Source of the DNA: Streptomyces albogriseolus
Lineage (GTDB): Bacteria; Actinomycetota; Actinomycetes; Streptomycetales; Streptomycetaceae
DNA: 64,000 nt
Direction of reading: 5' to 3'
Assembly: GCA_014650475.1 (NCBI GenBank)
Contig: BMVA01000006.1
Coordinates: 310,001-374,000, forward strand
Shown here: one piece after another, positions 24,134 through 32,658 of the stretch
Numbering within the stretch: position 1 is the first letter of the stretch
How the letters are laid out: each line of letters starts with the position of its first letter
Translations under genes and position numbers: made by a program
The notes under the pieces: generated by a model
The model's database searches: none
Told to the model about the DNA's origin: nothing
What the model saw: only the letters and a program-made list of their open reading frames with translations

Positions 24134-24792
24134 CGAACGCACCCAAGAACGGCACCACCCCGGAACCTGATCGCGGCTCCAACTCGGTCTCGGGGCGAGC
24201 AAGTTATCGCAAGAGCATTGCTCCCGAGGGGAGCAATGCTCTTGCGTTCCCCGCCCCTGGAGTGGCGGGAGCGGAACGGCACCGGGGGGCGCCGATCCGT
24301 GAGGATGCGACCGAGGGCGGCTCGCATCCCGAGGGGCAGGACCAGCACGCCTGCCACAGTGCGCACTGCACGCACACCGCCCCTTCAAAGCCGCATGTGC
24401 AACAGCGTGAGCGCCTGCGCGACGAGAACAAGCGCATGCGCCAGCCCAGCTGCCGCATGAACGACGACGAGTACCAACTCCTAGCTCGTGCAGCCGCCGT
24501 GTGCCACATGAGCGTCGCCAGTTTCCTCGCCCACGCCGCTCTCAAAGCCGCCCACGATCTCGACCGTACGGCGGCGGAAATCGCCGCCCAACGAGAAGTC
24601 CACAACGAGCTCTTCGCTGTGCGCCGGCACCTCGGCCACATCGGCAACAACGTCAACCAGGTAGCTAAGGCCGCCAACTCCGGTGCCGACGTCCCCTACT
24701 CCGAAGCCGTACTCGGCGCCGTCCAGCGCGCCACCCAGCGCGTGGATGCCTTCATCCAGCACTACCTCGACACCGAAAGGCGAACCGGTTGA
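24130..24792 (+). CDS. MobC-like relaxosome accessory protein
   Basis: The C-terminal half carries the MobC hallmark HIGNNVNQVAKAANS and an N-terminal DNA-binding region (CRMNDDEYQLLARAAAVCHMSVASFLAHAAL) of ribbon-helix-helix type. MobC helps the relaxase open oriT. The ATG at 24130 is coupled to the previous gene and gives 220 residues. The first ~90 are atypical, low in complexity and encoded over a perfect hairpin, so the functional protein may instead start at GTG 24397 or ATG 24436. It overlaps the relaxase gene by four bases. Confidence 0.8.
   Translation: MTNAPKNGTTPEPDRGSNSVSGRASYRKSIAPEGSNALAFPAPGVAGAERHRGAPIREDATEGGSHPEGQDQHACHSAHCTHTAPSKPHVQQRERLRDENKRMRQPSCRMNDDEYQLLARAAAVCHMSVASFLAHAALKAAHDLDRTAAEIAAQREVHNELFAVRRHLGHIGNNVNQVAKAANSGADVPYSEAVLGAVQRATQRVDAFIQHYLDTERRTG
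24208..24246 (+). other. Perfect 17-bp inverted repeat, candidate oriT hairpin
   Basis: CGCAAGAGCATTGCTCC (24208-24224) and its exact reverse complement (24230-24246) enclose the loop cgagg. It is AT-richer than its surroundings and lies immediately upstream of the conserved part of mobC and the relaxase gene, where mobilisation origins usually lie. A terminator/attenuator is the alternative, but there is no T-run. The nick site cannot be identified by eye. Confidence 0.55.
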
Positions 24793-26531
24793 TCCCTCGC
24801 GTCCACAAGCGTGGCTCGAACACGTTTGGCCTGCTCATCTACCTCTACGGCAAAGGGACCCATGAGGAGCACGTCGATCCGCATCTCGTGGCGGCATGGG
24901 ACAGCTTCGCTCCCGACCCCGGTCGCGATCCTCAAGCTACGAAGAGACAGTTGCAGCAGCTCCTGGACCAGCCCGTCCAGACGCTCGCGGAGTCGCGCCG
25001 CCCGGCCAAGCACGTCTGGCACCTATCCGTCCGGGCCGCACCCGACGACCCGGTTCTCTCCGACGAGCAATGGGGGGAGATCGCCCGACGCATGGTCGCC
25101 GCGACCGGCATCGCTCCGGCCGCCGACGAGGCGGGATGCCGCTGGGCAGCCGTGCGCCACGCCGACGACCACATCCACATCATCGCCACGCTCGTCCGCG
25201 AAGACGGCCGGCGCCCCCGACTCAACAACGACGCCAAGCGATCCCAGGCCGAAGCCCGCCTGATCGAAGCCGAGTACGGGCTCAAGCAGCTCAGCACCGG
25301 GGACGGGACCGCAGCGCAACGACCGACCAGCGCCGAGCGCCACAAGGCCCAGCGCCAAGGCCGCGAGCGCACCGCCCGCGAGGAACTGCGGGAATCCGTG
25401 CGGCGTGCGGTGGCCGGCGCGAGAAGCGACGAGGAGTTCTTCCACCGCCTCGCCGCCGCCGGCCTCCTGATCCGCAAGCGCGCCGCGCCCTCCGATAACC
25501 TGCTCGGATACAAGGTCGCCCTGCCCGACGACCTGAACAAGGACGGCGAGCCGGTGTTCTACCCCGGCGCGCGCCTCGCTCCCGACCTGTCCTTGCCTCG
25601 CATCCGCGAGCGGTGGTCCGGTGATGCGCAGGATGTCCCTGCGGCCCGGCGGGAGGAAGCGATTCGTACGGGGCCGGGCAGTCCGGCCTCCGCGCGCCGC
25701 GGCACGGCATCGGCCGTGTGGCAGGCCGTGCTCGTCGTCGACCACGGCGAGGACGGGGTCGCCGCCGCCCACATCGCCGCGGTCGGCGAGGTCCTGGACG
25801 CCCTCGCGAAGACGTCCGCCGCTCACACCCGCCGCGAACTGCACGACGCCGCAACGGCCTTCGAACGGGCCTCGCGCTCTCACGTCCGCGCCGTACGCGG
25901 GCACGATCGAGCCCTGCGACAGGCCGCCCGCGACCTCGTCCAGGGCGGCCCGGCCCTCGGCCGCGGTGAGGACGGAGCAACCACGGCGATGGCGATCGAC
26001 ATGCTGTTCTTCCTGATCACCGCCACCGCGCACTGGCACTCCCGGAAGGGCCACGCCCAGCAGGCCGAGGCCGCCACCCGAGCTGCTGAACACCTGCGCA
26101 CCGCTTACCAGGCCGCCTCGGCCCAGCCGCTCGGTGTGCTATACCAGCGCGGCCGACGTCTGAGCCGGCCGATGCTCCAGCGGCAGACCGCGCTGCTGCG
26201 CAAGGCGCTCCCGGAACTGGCCGAGCAGATCCTCGCCGAACCCGGCTGGTACGCCCTGGCCGCGACCATCAGGGAAGCCGAAGCCGCCGGCCACGACCCG
26301 GCCGCCCTGCTGTCCGACGTTGCCGCTCGGCGCGAACTGGGCACCGCGGACTCCATCAGCGACGTGCTCGTATGGCGGATGCGACGGACAGCCGACCTGC
26401 CCGCCGATGCCTCCCAGCTTCCCGAGACCAGCACCGCAGCGAACCGGTCCGCGACGCGCAGGGCGACGACCAGGCCCTCCGCGCCCGGCAGGCGGCGCAG
26501 CGGAGAGGAGTCACCGCGTCAGGCCCGATAA
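24789..26531 (+). CDS. Relaxase/mobilisation nuclease
   Basis: A 580-residue relaxase, TTG start overlapping the mobC stop. The first 180 residues are the nuclease domain. The metal-binding histidine cluster HADDHIHII places His124, His128 and His130, and N-terminal tyrosines in GLLIYLYGKG fit the position of the nicking Tyr in actinobacterial MobA-type enzymes. It would cut oriT, stay bound to the 5' end and lead the strand into the recipient. The rest is helical and charged, with a hydrophobic stretch (MAIDMLFFLITATAHW) near residue 405. The C-terminus is disordered. Together with MobC it forms the relaxosome. Confidence 0.88.
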   Translation: MIPRVHKRGSNTFGLLIYLYGKGTHEEHVDPHLVAAWDSFAPDPGRDPQATKRQLQQLLDQPVQTLAESRRPAKHVWHLSVRAAPDDPVLSDEQWGEIARRMVAATGIAPAADEAGCRWAAVRHADDHIHIIATLVREDGRRPRLNNDAKRSQAEARLIEAEYGLKQLSTGDGTAAQRPTSAERHKAQRQGRERTAREELRESVRRAVAGARSDEEFFHRLAAAGLLIRKRAAPSDNLLGYKVALPDDLNKDGEPVFYPGARLAPDLSLPRIRERWSGDAQDVPAARREEAIRTGPGSPASARRGTASAVWQAVLVVDHGEDGVAAAHIAAVGEVLDALAKTSAAHTRRELHDAATAFERASRSHVRAVRGHDRALRQAARDLVQGGPALGRGEDGATTAMAIDMLFFLITATAHWHSRKGHAQQAEAATRAAEHLRTAYQAASAQPLGVLYQRGRRLSRPMLQRQTALLRKALPELAEQILAEPGWYALAATIREAEAAGHDPAALLSDVAARRELGTADSISDVLVWRMRRTADLPADASQLPETSTAANRSATRRATTRPSAPGRRRSGEESPRQAR

Positions 26532-26698
26532 GTACACCAGACGGCACGCAGGCTCCCCGGATCGCCGCTGTGCCGTACCGAGACATGCGTCGTGGCCTCC
26601 TCGTCACCCGGGCAGCCGAGAGGCCACACCCGTGCTGACCTGGCCGAAGGGACTGTGGACGTTGTGAATTGAAACCGCCGACGGCGTGGGGCACGATC

Positions 26699-27187
26699 AT
26701 GAAACGCGCAGGACGAGGTGCCGAGGTAGAGGAGGACGCCAGAGTGTTTCACCGAATACGCCGCAGGGCCAAGGGGCCGAGCCAAGCTCAGAAACGGTTC
26801 GCCGAGCTGCACGCGCAGATGCAGGGACAGGTCCCGCCCGGCATCGGAGTGCCGGCGCCCGAGCCGCAGCCCGCCGAGCCGACCGCCATCGTGGACGACT
26901 TCCTCCCGCCGGAGCTGCGGGTGCCGAGCCACGACCAGGTCGAAGGCAAGATGATGCCGTGGAAGCAGCCCCTGGTCCTCGACGGCGAGATGGCCACCTG
27001 CGCCGAGTGCGGCGCATACCGGGACTGGCTCATCCTCTCCACCCGCGGTGAGATCTGGCTGCGCTGCAGGGCCGGACACCAGCATCTGGAGACGCGCATC
27101 GACACCGCCTGGTACAACCGGCACTCCGGGCCGGCGGACTCGACGCACGCCACGTTCGAGGACTGCCTGCGCCACCTCGGGCACTGA
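26699..27187 (+). CDS. Hypothetical zinc-ribbon-type protein
   Basis: A 162-residue protein; ATG 26699 is preferred to an earlier TTG at 26669. The N-terminal half is charged, and the second half holds ATCAECGAYRDWLIL followed by WLRCRAGHQHLETR, a CxxC...CxxxH pattern suggesting a metal-binding fold. It may be transcribed with the relaxase gene, which ends about 170 bases earlier. Function unknown. Confidence 0.6.
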   Translation: MKRAGRGAEVEEDARVFHRIRRRAKGPSQAQKRFAELHAQMQGQVPPGIGVPAPEPQPAEPTAIVDDFLPPELRVPSHDQVEGKMMPWKQPLVLDGEMATCAECGAYRDWLILSTRGEIWLRCRAGHQHLETRIDTAWYNRHSGPADSTHATFEDCLRHLGH

Positions 27188-27266
27188 CCACCACTCCTAC
27201 GACCCCACCGGACCCGCGGGCCCGCACTGACCACCCGTCGCCTAGCACCAAGGGGTCAGTTCCGTC

Positions 27267-27959
27267 ATGCGCGTTCGCGTCGCCACCACCGCACTCGGCA
27301 TCACCGCCGCCCTCCTCGCCGTGCCCGCCTGCTCCACCGACACCCCCGGGTCCAAGCACCGGCCCGCCTCCTCCCGTACGGGAAAGCCGACCGAGGTCGC
27401 CCAGGAGCCGGCCGCGCTCTCCTCGGCCGCGCTCGAGTCCCGCCTGCTCGACCCGCGCGACCTCGGCAGCGGCTACCTTCCCCAGCCGGAGCGTCCGGCC
27501 CAGCACGATGACGTCACCGTCCTCGGCTGCCCGGCCCTGAGCGAGCTGGGCGGTGACGCGGCGACTGACGGCACACTCGCCTTCCCGCACAAGGCGAAGG
27601 CGGACTTCACCTACGGCTACAGCTCCTCGGAGATCTCCGAGGAGCTGTACAGCGACAACGTGAAGAAGCTCTCCGACGGCACCAGCCGGATCTTCGATGC
27701 CATGACAGGCTGCCCGGCCTATCAGGTCGTCGCCGGTGGCACCCAGTTCGACGTGACCTCGCAGAAGCTGCCCGCGCCCAGCGTCGGCGGTGATGAGCAG
27801 TGGAGCCTGCTTCTGACGTACATCGCCGGGGGCCGGAGCACCGTGGCCAAGCAGACCGCGATCCGCGACGGCAGCCTGCTGCTGGTCCTCTCCGGCTCCC
27901 CGGCCCTCGTCGACCGCCACCTCGACAAGGCCCTCGCCAAGGCCACGGCAACGAGCTGA
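27267..27959 (+). CDS. Secreted lipoprotein of unknown function
   Basis: A 230-residue protein with an N-terminal signal (VATTALGITAALLAVPACS) ending in a lipobox, Cys22 being the likely lipidated residue. The mature part has a disordered linker followed by a folded domain (LDPRDLGSGYLPQPE; FTYGYSSSEISEEL) resembling the sensor-like lipoproteins of Streptomyces. It is predicted to sit on the outer face of the membrane. A strong hairpin terminator follows. Confidence 0.75.
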   Translation: MRVRVATTALGITAALLAVPACSTDTPGSKHRPASSRTGKPTEVAQEPAALSSAALESRLLDPRDLGSGYLPQPERPAQHDDVTVLGCPALSELGGDAATDGTLAFPHKAKADFTYGYSSSEISEELYSDNVKKLSDGTSRIFDAMTGCPAYQVVAGGTQFDVTSQKLPAPSVGGDEQWSLLLTYIAGGRSTVAKQTAIRDGSLLLVLSGSPALVDRHLDKALAKATATS

Positions 27960-27976
27960 CCTGCGTGCACGTCACG

Positions 27977-28011
27977 CTGCTGCCTCCGACCGTCGCGGTC
28001 GGGGGCAGCAG
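27977..28011 (+). terminator. Rho-independent-type hairpin after the lipoprotein gene
   Basis: Arms CTGCTGCCTCCGACC and GGTCGGGGGCAGCAG pair with one T-G wobble around the loop GTCGC. It follows the rightward operon, with the leftward terminator just beyond, so the two strands converge here. Confidence 0.75.
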
Positions 28012-28063
28012 TGCGTTATGGGCTAAGCACTAACGACCCGACCGGCCACTTCGCCCGGGAAAC

Positions 28064-28102
28064 AAAAAAGTCCGGCACCCCCAACTGGGAGGATGCCGGA
28101 CT
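28064..28102 (-). terminator. Leftward terminator of the DUF317 operon
   Basis: AGTCCGGCA and TGCCGGACT form a 9-bp stem; on the minus strand the second arm runs into a run of Ts (aaaaaa at 28064-28069 on the plus strand). It lies just past the DUF317 gene stop at 28131. Confidence 0.8.
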
Positions 28103-28130
28103 GCGATCGTCGAGAGGGGTGCGCGGGACG

Positions 28131-28952
28131 TTAGATGGCCGGCGCGCGCAGGAGGCGCTCCTGGGTGGCCTCGGGCAGGACCCGCCGCAGGACCGGTGCG
28201 GTCGAGCTGAGGGACGCGGCGAAGGCGGCGACGAGATCGTACGGGACGCTGGCGGCGAACGAGGCCACCCACAGAAGCGGGGCGCCGAGTACGGGCTCGG
28301 CCCACGCCTGCCATCCGGCCGGTCCCCTCTCGTCGTCCTCGGCTGACAGGGCCCGTAGGTCGCCGTCCTGGATGAGGGGCGGCACCTCCCCCAGGCTGAT
28401 GTGCGAGGTGAACGTCGGGTCCACCGCCGCCGCCTCGGGCTGGTCGATGTCGCGGAACCAGCCGTGGGCGGCGACAGCGTCAAGGACCAGCTCGGTTCCG
28501 GCGAGCGCCGAGGCAGGCTGGTTGCTTGCGTCGAGCGCGACGAGGAAGTCGACCACCGCCTCGCCGGGGACGTCACGGGTGAAGTAGGCCGACCACTGGG
28601 CGAGCGGGCTGCTCGCCTCGGCTCGGGCGGAGATCTGCCAGGCGATCGGCAGCCCACCCAGGTGGAACGGCTCGTCCGCCAGCCCCCACTGGGCCCAACG
28701 CAAGGCGTCGGGGCTGATGTGCAGGACGGTGCTGCGCAGGACCTGGCGGTCCTCCGGTTCCTCGTCCGGCTCGTGCCGTCCGCGGACGATCGTCAGGCTC
28801 GTCCAGCCCAGGCCGGCGAGCGCGTCGACGACGACGTCGTAGAGGCGTCCATCGTCACCGGCTAGGTGCCGGGGGCCGACCCAGAACGCGGGCTGGCCGC
28901 CGCGCGGGGCGGACGGGTCGGGCGGAAGGTCGGGGTACAGGGGCGCCTCCAA
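28131..28952 (-). CDS. DUF317 protein
   Basis: A 273-residue protein with two DUF317-like halves: FWVGPRHLAGDDG, LGWTSLTI and PIAWQISARAEASSPLAQWSAYFTRDVPGEAVVDFL, then AAHGWFRDIDQPE and a second SVPYDLVAAFAASLSS. DUF317 domains are nearly restricted to Streptomyces and its mobile elements; their role is not known. It ends at a good terminator and is followed upstream by two further small genes that appear to form one leftward operon. Confidence 0.85.
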   Translation of the reverse strand: MEAPLYPDLPPDPSAPRGGQPAFWVGPRHLAGDDGRLYDVVVDALAGLGWTSLTIVRGRHEPDEEPEDRQVLRSTVLHISPDALRWAQWGLADEPFHLGGLPIAWQISARAEASSPLAQWSAYFTRDVPGEAVVDFLVALDASNQPASALAGTELVLDAVAAHGWFRDIDQPEAAAVDPTFTSHISLGEVPPLIQDGDLRALSAEDDERGPAGWQAWAEPVLGAPLLWVASFAASVPYDLVAAFAASLSSTAPVLRRVLPEATQERLLRAPAI

Positions 28953-28967
28953 GGGCTCGGTGCGTGT

Positions 28968-29258
28968 CTAGTTGCCGCCGGCACGGCGGCGAGGGCGGCG
29001 CGGGGGCGCCTGGACGGCGCCCTGCCACGTCAGGGCGATGGCGACCTCCGGCGGAAGGTGGCCGAGCTGTGCGTCCTCGTCCCGCCCTTCGGCGAGGTAG
29101 ACAACGGTCCGGCCGGTCTCGTCGACTGACTGCAGGACCTGCGCCAAGCGGTGCGCCATCGGGAAGAACGGGTTCATGGCCTGGCGGACCGGAGCGCTCC
29201 GGTCGCAGCCGGACAACAGATCGATGAGATCGCCGACGGTCATCTCCGGGGACGTCAC
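28968..29258 (-). CDS. Small hypothetical protein paired with DUF317
   Basis: A 96-residue protein, MTSPEMTVGDLIDLLSGCDR at the start and a basic tail (PPRRPRRRAGG). The middle part (DETGRTVVYLAEGRDEDAQLGHLPPEVAIAL) looks like a small alpha/beta fold. The stop is 15 bases before the DUF317 start, so the two are likely co-expressed. Unknown function. Confidence 0.6.
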   Translation of the reverse strand: MTSPEMTVGDLIDLLSGCDRSAPVRQAMNPFFPMAHRLAQVLQSVDETGRTVVYLAEGRDEDAQLGHLPPEVAIALTWQGAVQAPPRRPRRRAGGN

Positions 29259-29363
29259 GGACAGCCTCCTGGGGTTCGAGGGAAACGGGGGCGGTGGAGC
29301 CGGGCCGGCCTACGGCACCGCCAGCGCTCATAGGACGGGCGCTATGTATCGGTGGCCGCGCTG

Positions 29364-29717
29364 TCAGAGGCGGCGTGAGGTCTGCAGCACCCTCGCCACG
29401 GTGGCGGCGACGATGTCGGCCGGCGTCTCGGTGTCGAACGACATGTGGTAGCCGCGGACCTGGGCAGTGCCGGTGACAGCAATCTTCCACCCCTCGCCGT
29501 CCGTGCCGGGTCGGCCGTGCGGAAACCAACCGAGGTAGAACCGGCCGTCCTTGGAGCTGACGTGCACGTCCGCGCGATCATCAACGATCAGGTGGAAGTC
29601 CTCGGCCGAGAACTGGTCTATGACCAGAGTCGGCTGACCGGGGCCGAGCTGCCACTCCCGCAGTCGCAGGGCCTCGACAGTGGTGGAGAAACCGGGGCCC
29701 GCAGGGGCTACGGACAC
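29364..29717 (-). CDS. Single-domain DUF317-like protein
   Basis: About 117 residues, one DUF317 unit (FHLIVDDRADVHVSSKDGRFYLGWFPHGRPG; VRGYHMSFDTETPADIVAATVARVLQ). GTG 29717 is preferred over TTG 29723 because it leaves a better distance to the gagaggtga ribosome site. It lies upstream of the small gene and the longer DUF317 protein. The ~270 bases between this gene and the kinase fusion gene hold divergent upstream regions with no clear promoter pair. Confidence 0.65.
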   Translation of the reverse strand: MSVAPAGPGFSTTVEALRLREWQLGPGQPTLVIDQFSAEDFHLIVDDRADVHVSSKDGRFYLGWFPHGRPGTDGEGWKIAVTGTAQVRGYHMSFDTETPADIVAATVARVLQTSRRL

Positions 29718-30994
29718 GAGCAATCACCTCTCTGACCTGGGGTTTCTAGCAAGGTCGTCTACGTTGACATGCTCTCGCGCACGTTGGCCAGTCTTTCCGA
29801 GATCTTTCCTGTCTGCCCCCGGCGAACTGCCGTCCATCGATAGCAAAGCCACCGGGCGGCGACGGTCTTCGGCACCACCAGTGCGATGCGGCCCGATGCT
29901 GGCAGATGGATAACATGGCCCGCGGGATTCGGTAGCGGCGAACCCAACGCTTGAAGGATTAGGACTGATCGACCCGGGGGAAAAGATGGCAGTCAGGTTC
30001 GACCTGCATATCGCCCGCCAGACATTGGACGAGGCGTTTAGGCAAGCGATGGAAGCAACTTCGCTACCAGAGGCGTGGCTGCACCTTTCGCGCTCACTGC
30101 GCCAGGAAGAAGCGCCACGCACTTACACCCCCGCGCTGGGTACCGCACTCCTCGCTCGAACACTCGACGAGACCGTTGACCCTCGCTCTATCAAGCAGCA
30201 GACACACAATGCTCGATCCTATTCGGCTCGAACCCTATGCCACCGCGTACTTGTACCCGCTTCCGTGGAACTCGGTTTCGACCTGCACACCGCAGGAAGG
30301 GAACCTTTCAACAACCAGCCCTTTTTCCGCTGCGACCATTGGGACGAGATACCCCGACCTGAAGCGGAAAAGGGGACGCATTTCGACAGGGTCGATAAGG
30401 CGCTGAGACTTCTCGATCGGCAAGACTCGCAGGAATGCAAGTTGGCACTTATGGCCTTCCTGAAAGTCTGCTCCGAGCATTCAGAGTACGACAAGAAGCC
30501 GAAATTCACTGCCCGCCATATGGCTGGCGTGCGCAAAAATTACGCGTGCGATCCCATCCCTATAGATGGCGGCCAAGCTCAGGTTTTCAGGGCGAGGGAC
30601 AAGTCCACGGGATCCGTGGTAGCCCTGAAGAAGCTCCGCACACCGCTAGAGCGCCGCGTCGCCAGAATGAGGCGGGAGATTGAAGTCGGACTATTCCTGA
30701 GCGGTCATCCTCATGCCATGCCCATTCTGGACCACGCGCCAGATCATAGCTGGTTCGTCATGCCGTATGCGCAGGGAACGGCCCTGGACTACCGCGATGA
30801 CCTACGGAACGACGACGCGCTGGCCCTTCTCCTGCAATCCGTATGTTCGGTCCTTGAGGTAGCACACGAAAAAGGCTATGTGCACCGTGACATCAAACCG
30901 GCCAACATTCTTCTGCTGGACGGCCGGTGGGTGGTTGCTGACTGGGGCATTGTTAGAGGTCATCTCATTTGGCTACCTCGGTAGGCTGTGGGGC

Positions 30995-31803
30995 GTGGTG
31001 GGGATCGTTGAGCGGCTGGTGCCGGACGAATTGTGGGAGTTGTTCCAGCGGGTGGTGCCGGAGGCGCCTTCGCGGCCTCAGGGCGGTGGCCGCCGTCGGC
31101 ATGGCGACCGTGAGGTGCTGGCCGCGATCGTGTTCGTGGCCACGTCGGGCTGCACGTGGCAGCAGTTGCCCGCTGCGTCGTTCGGTCCGTCGGGGGCGAC
31201 GGCTCACCGCCGTTTTGCCGAGTGGACGAAGGCCAGGGTGTGGGCCAAGCTCCACCGCCTGGTCCTCGATGAGCTGGGCTGCCGCGGCGAGTTGGACTGG
31301 TCCCGCTGCGCGATCGACTCGGTAAACATGCGGGCCCTGAAAAGGGGGACCTGACGGGCCCGAATCCTGTCGACCGGGGCAAGTACGGATCGAAGATCCA
31401 TTTGATCACTGAGCGGACGGGTCTGCCCCTGTCCGTCGGCATCTCGGGGGCGAACCTGCACGACAGCCAGGCATTGATCCCCTTGGTGAAGGGCATACCA
31501 CCAGTCCGCTCCCGCCGCGGGCGGCGGCGACGCAGGCCGGACAAGCTCCACGCAGACAAGGGCTACGACTACTCTCACCTGCGGCGATGGTTACGAGGGC
31601 GAGGCATCAAACACCGCATTGCCCGCAAAGGGATCGAGACCTCGCAGCGACTCGGCCGCCACCGCTGGACCATCGAGCGCACGATGTCCTGGCTCGCCGG
31701 CTGCCGCCGCCTTCATCGCCGTTATGAGCGCAAGGCCGAGCACTTTCTGGCCTTCACGAGCATCGCCTGCACCCTCATCTGTTATCGGCGGCTCGTCTGC
31801 TGA
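30995..31803 (+). CDS. IS5-family transposase made by -1 frameshift
   Basis: The first frame (GTG 30995 to stop at 31354) begins VVGIVERLVPDELWELFQRV and holds the first catalytic Asp (WSRCAIDSVN). The second frame continues with HADKGYDYSHLRRWLRGRGI (second Asp) and RHRWTIERTMSWLAGCRRLHRRY (Glu). They join at AAAAGGGGG (31340-31348): reading AAA then stepping back one base gives the usual family sequence KKGDLTGPNPVDRGKYGSK. This is programmed -1 frameshifting as in many IS5 elements, so the enzyme is probably active. Confidence 0.88.
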
Positions 31804-32137
31804 TATGGGTCTGCAGCAGTTTCATCGCCAGGTCGTGACCGTAGTGACTGGCCATGTCCATGGGGGTGTGGCCGTCTGGGGCTGCGAGCTCTGGATCAGC
31901 CCCGAAGGCCAGCAACACGGCCGTGGTGTGCACAGTCAACGGCTGTCCGCTCTGCAGGGACCCATCACCCTCAACGTCGATCGCGTGTGTCAGCAGCGTC
32001 ATATTGGCGCAGACCTCATCGGGATCGGAACCAGCTGCCAGCAACCGGGCCAGGGCCTCTGCATCCTCCTGCTCGACCGCTTGATGCGCGGGGGTCCAGT
32101 AGTCACTCATCACGGCATTCAATCGTCCCCACAGCAC
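31775..32137 (-). CDS. Ankyrin-repeat passenger protein inside the IS
   Basis: A 120-residue protein, GTG start (an ATG at 32110 is the alternative), lying entirely inside the IS ends. It contains two to three ankyrin repeats: WTPAHQAVEQEDAEALARLLAAGSDPDEVC, MTLLTHAIDVEG..., and VLLAFGADPELAAPDGHTPMDMASHYGHDLAMKLL. Its 3' end overlaps the transposase end. Ankyrin repeats bind proteins; a role in regulating transposition or in the host is unknown. Codon quality and intact repeats argue that it is a real gene, not a shadow. Confidence 0.75.
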   Translation of the reverse strand: MLWGRLNAVMSDYWTPAHQAVEQEDAEALARLLAAGSDPDEVCANMTLLTHAIDVEGDGSLQSGQPLTVHTTAVLLAFGADPELAAPDGHTPMDMASHYGHDLAMKLLQTHISRRAADNR

Positions 32138-32658
32138 GCCTGCCAGCGACTATCTACATCATCAGTCGCCAATTGAGATGACCTCTTAGGCGTCCCCGAG
32201 GGATGACGACCGACCCTCAGAGGACGAGGATGGGTGTAGCTTTGGGATCGGCTGGGTTTGCCGCCCCCGAACTGGAAGACGACGCTCACAGCGCAGGGCC
32301 GCAGGCCGACATATACAGCCTGGGCCAATTCGTCGGGTGGGCAATCACAGGAAAGCGCCCCCGCGCGAATATTCCCCTCCTACCGGAGAGCGGCGCATGG
32401 CGTGCGGTCGTAGAGACCGCCACGAGAGACGACCCCGCCATGCGGCCCGAGTCCGTCACCGAGTTCCTCGAAATGGTCACCCGCGAAACACAAGTTCCCA
32501 TTAGGTCGACTTCTGGTTCTCATGTTCCAGCAGCCGAGTAATCCTGCGGGCTGCGACCACGCGTTTACCCACTGAGCGGATGCCAGCCGTCGCGGCTGCC
32601 CGCGGATCGAGAGGGGCGCTGGGTTAGCAGGCAGCTCGCCTCACGCGCTGGCGGCTGG

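Larger units (their letters stand above)
30956..32185 (+). mobile_element. IS5-type insertion element, 1230 bp, with a passenger gene
   Basis: Terminal inverted repeats GAGGTCATCTCATTTGGC (left) and GCCAATTGAGATGACCTC (right) match at 17 of 18 positions. The flanks share TTA (30953-30955 and 32186-32188), a 3-bp target duplication of TNA type as in the IS1031 group of the IS5 family. It carries a frameshifted DDE transposase on the plus strand and an ankyrin-repeat gene on the minus strand. Removing the element with one TTA restores the kinase frame, so this is a recent clean insertion. Confidence 0.9.
29986..32541 (+). pseudogene. SacI-type endonuclease-like/protein kinase fusion, split by an IS5-type element
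   Basis: Joining 29986-30955 to 32189-32541 gives one open frame of 440 residues. Residues 1-185 resemble SacI-family restriction endonucleases (RSYSARTL, VLVPASVELGFDL, GREPFNNQPFFR, ALMAFLKV). From about residue 187 a Ser/Thr kinase domain begins: glycine-rich loop IDGGQAQVFRA, VALKKL lysine, HRDIKPANIL, DWG in place of DFG, and AAPE after the break. The IS lies three bases after the DWGIV codons and duplicated TTA. Without the C-lobe, kinase activity is lost, and the N-terminal nuclease part may persist as a truncated product. Unlike its neighbours it is lower in GC, suggesting horizontal origin. A defence role is inferred. Confidence 0.7.

Noticed and set aside
18850-27960. Site-specific integrase or att site for an integrative element
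   Set aside because: No tyrosine or serine recombinase gene and no tRNA gene with a repeated 3' end is visible in the window, so integration cannot be supported.
29724-29985. Possible small gene in the gap before the kinase fusion
   Set aside because: Short frames here lack ribosome sites and sensible codon use; the gap is probably a divergent upstream region.
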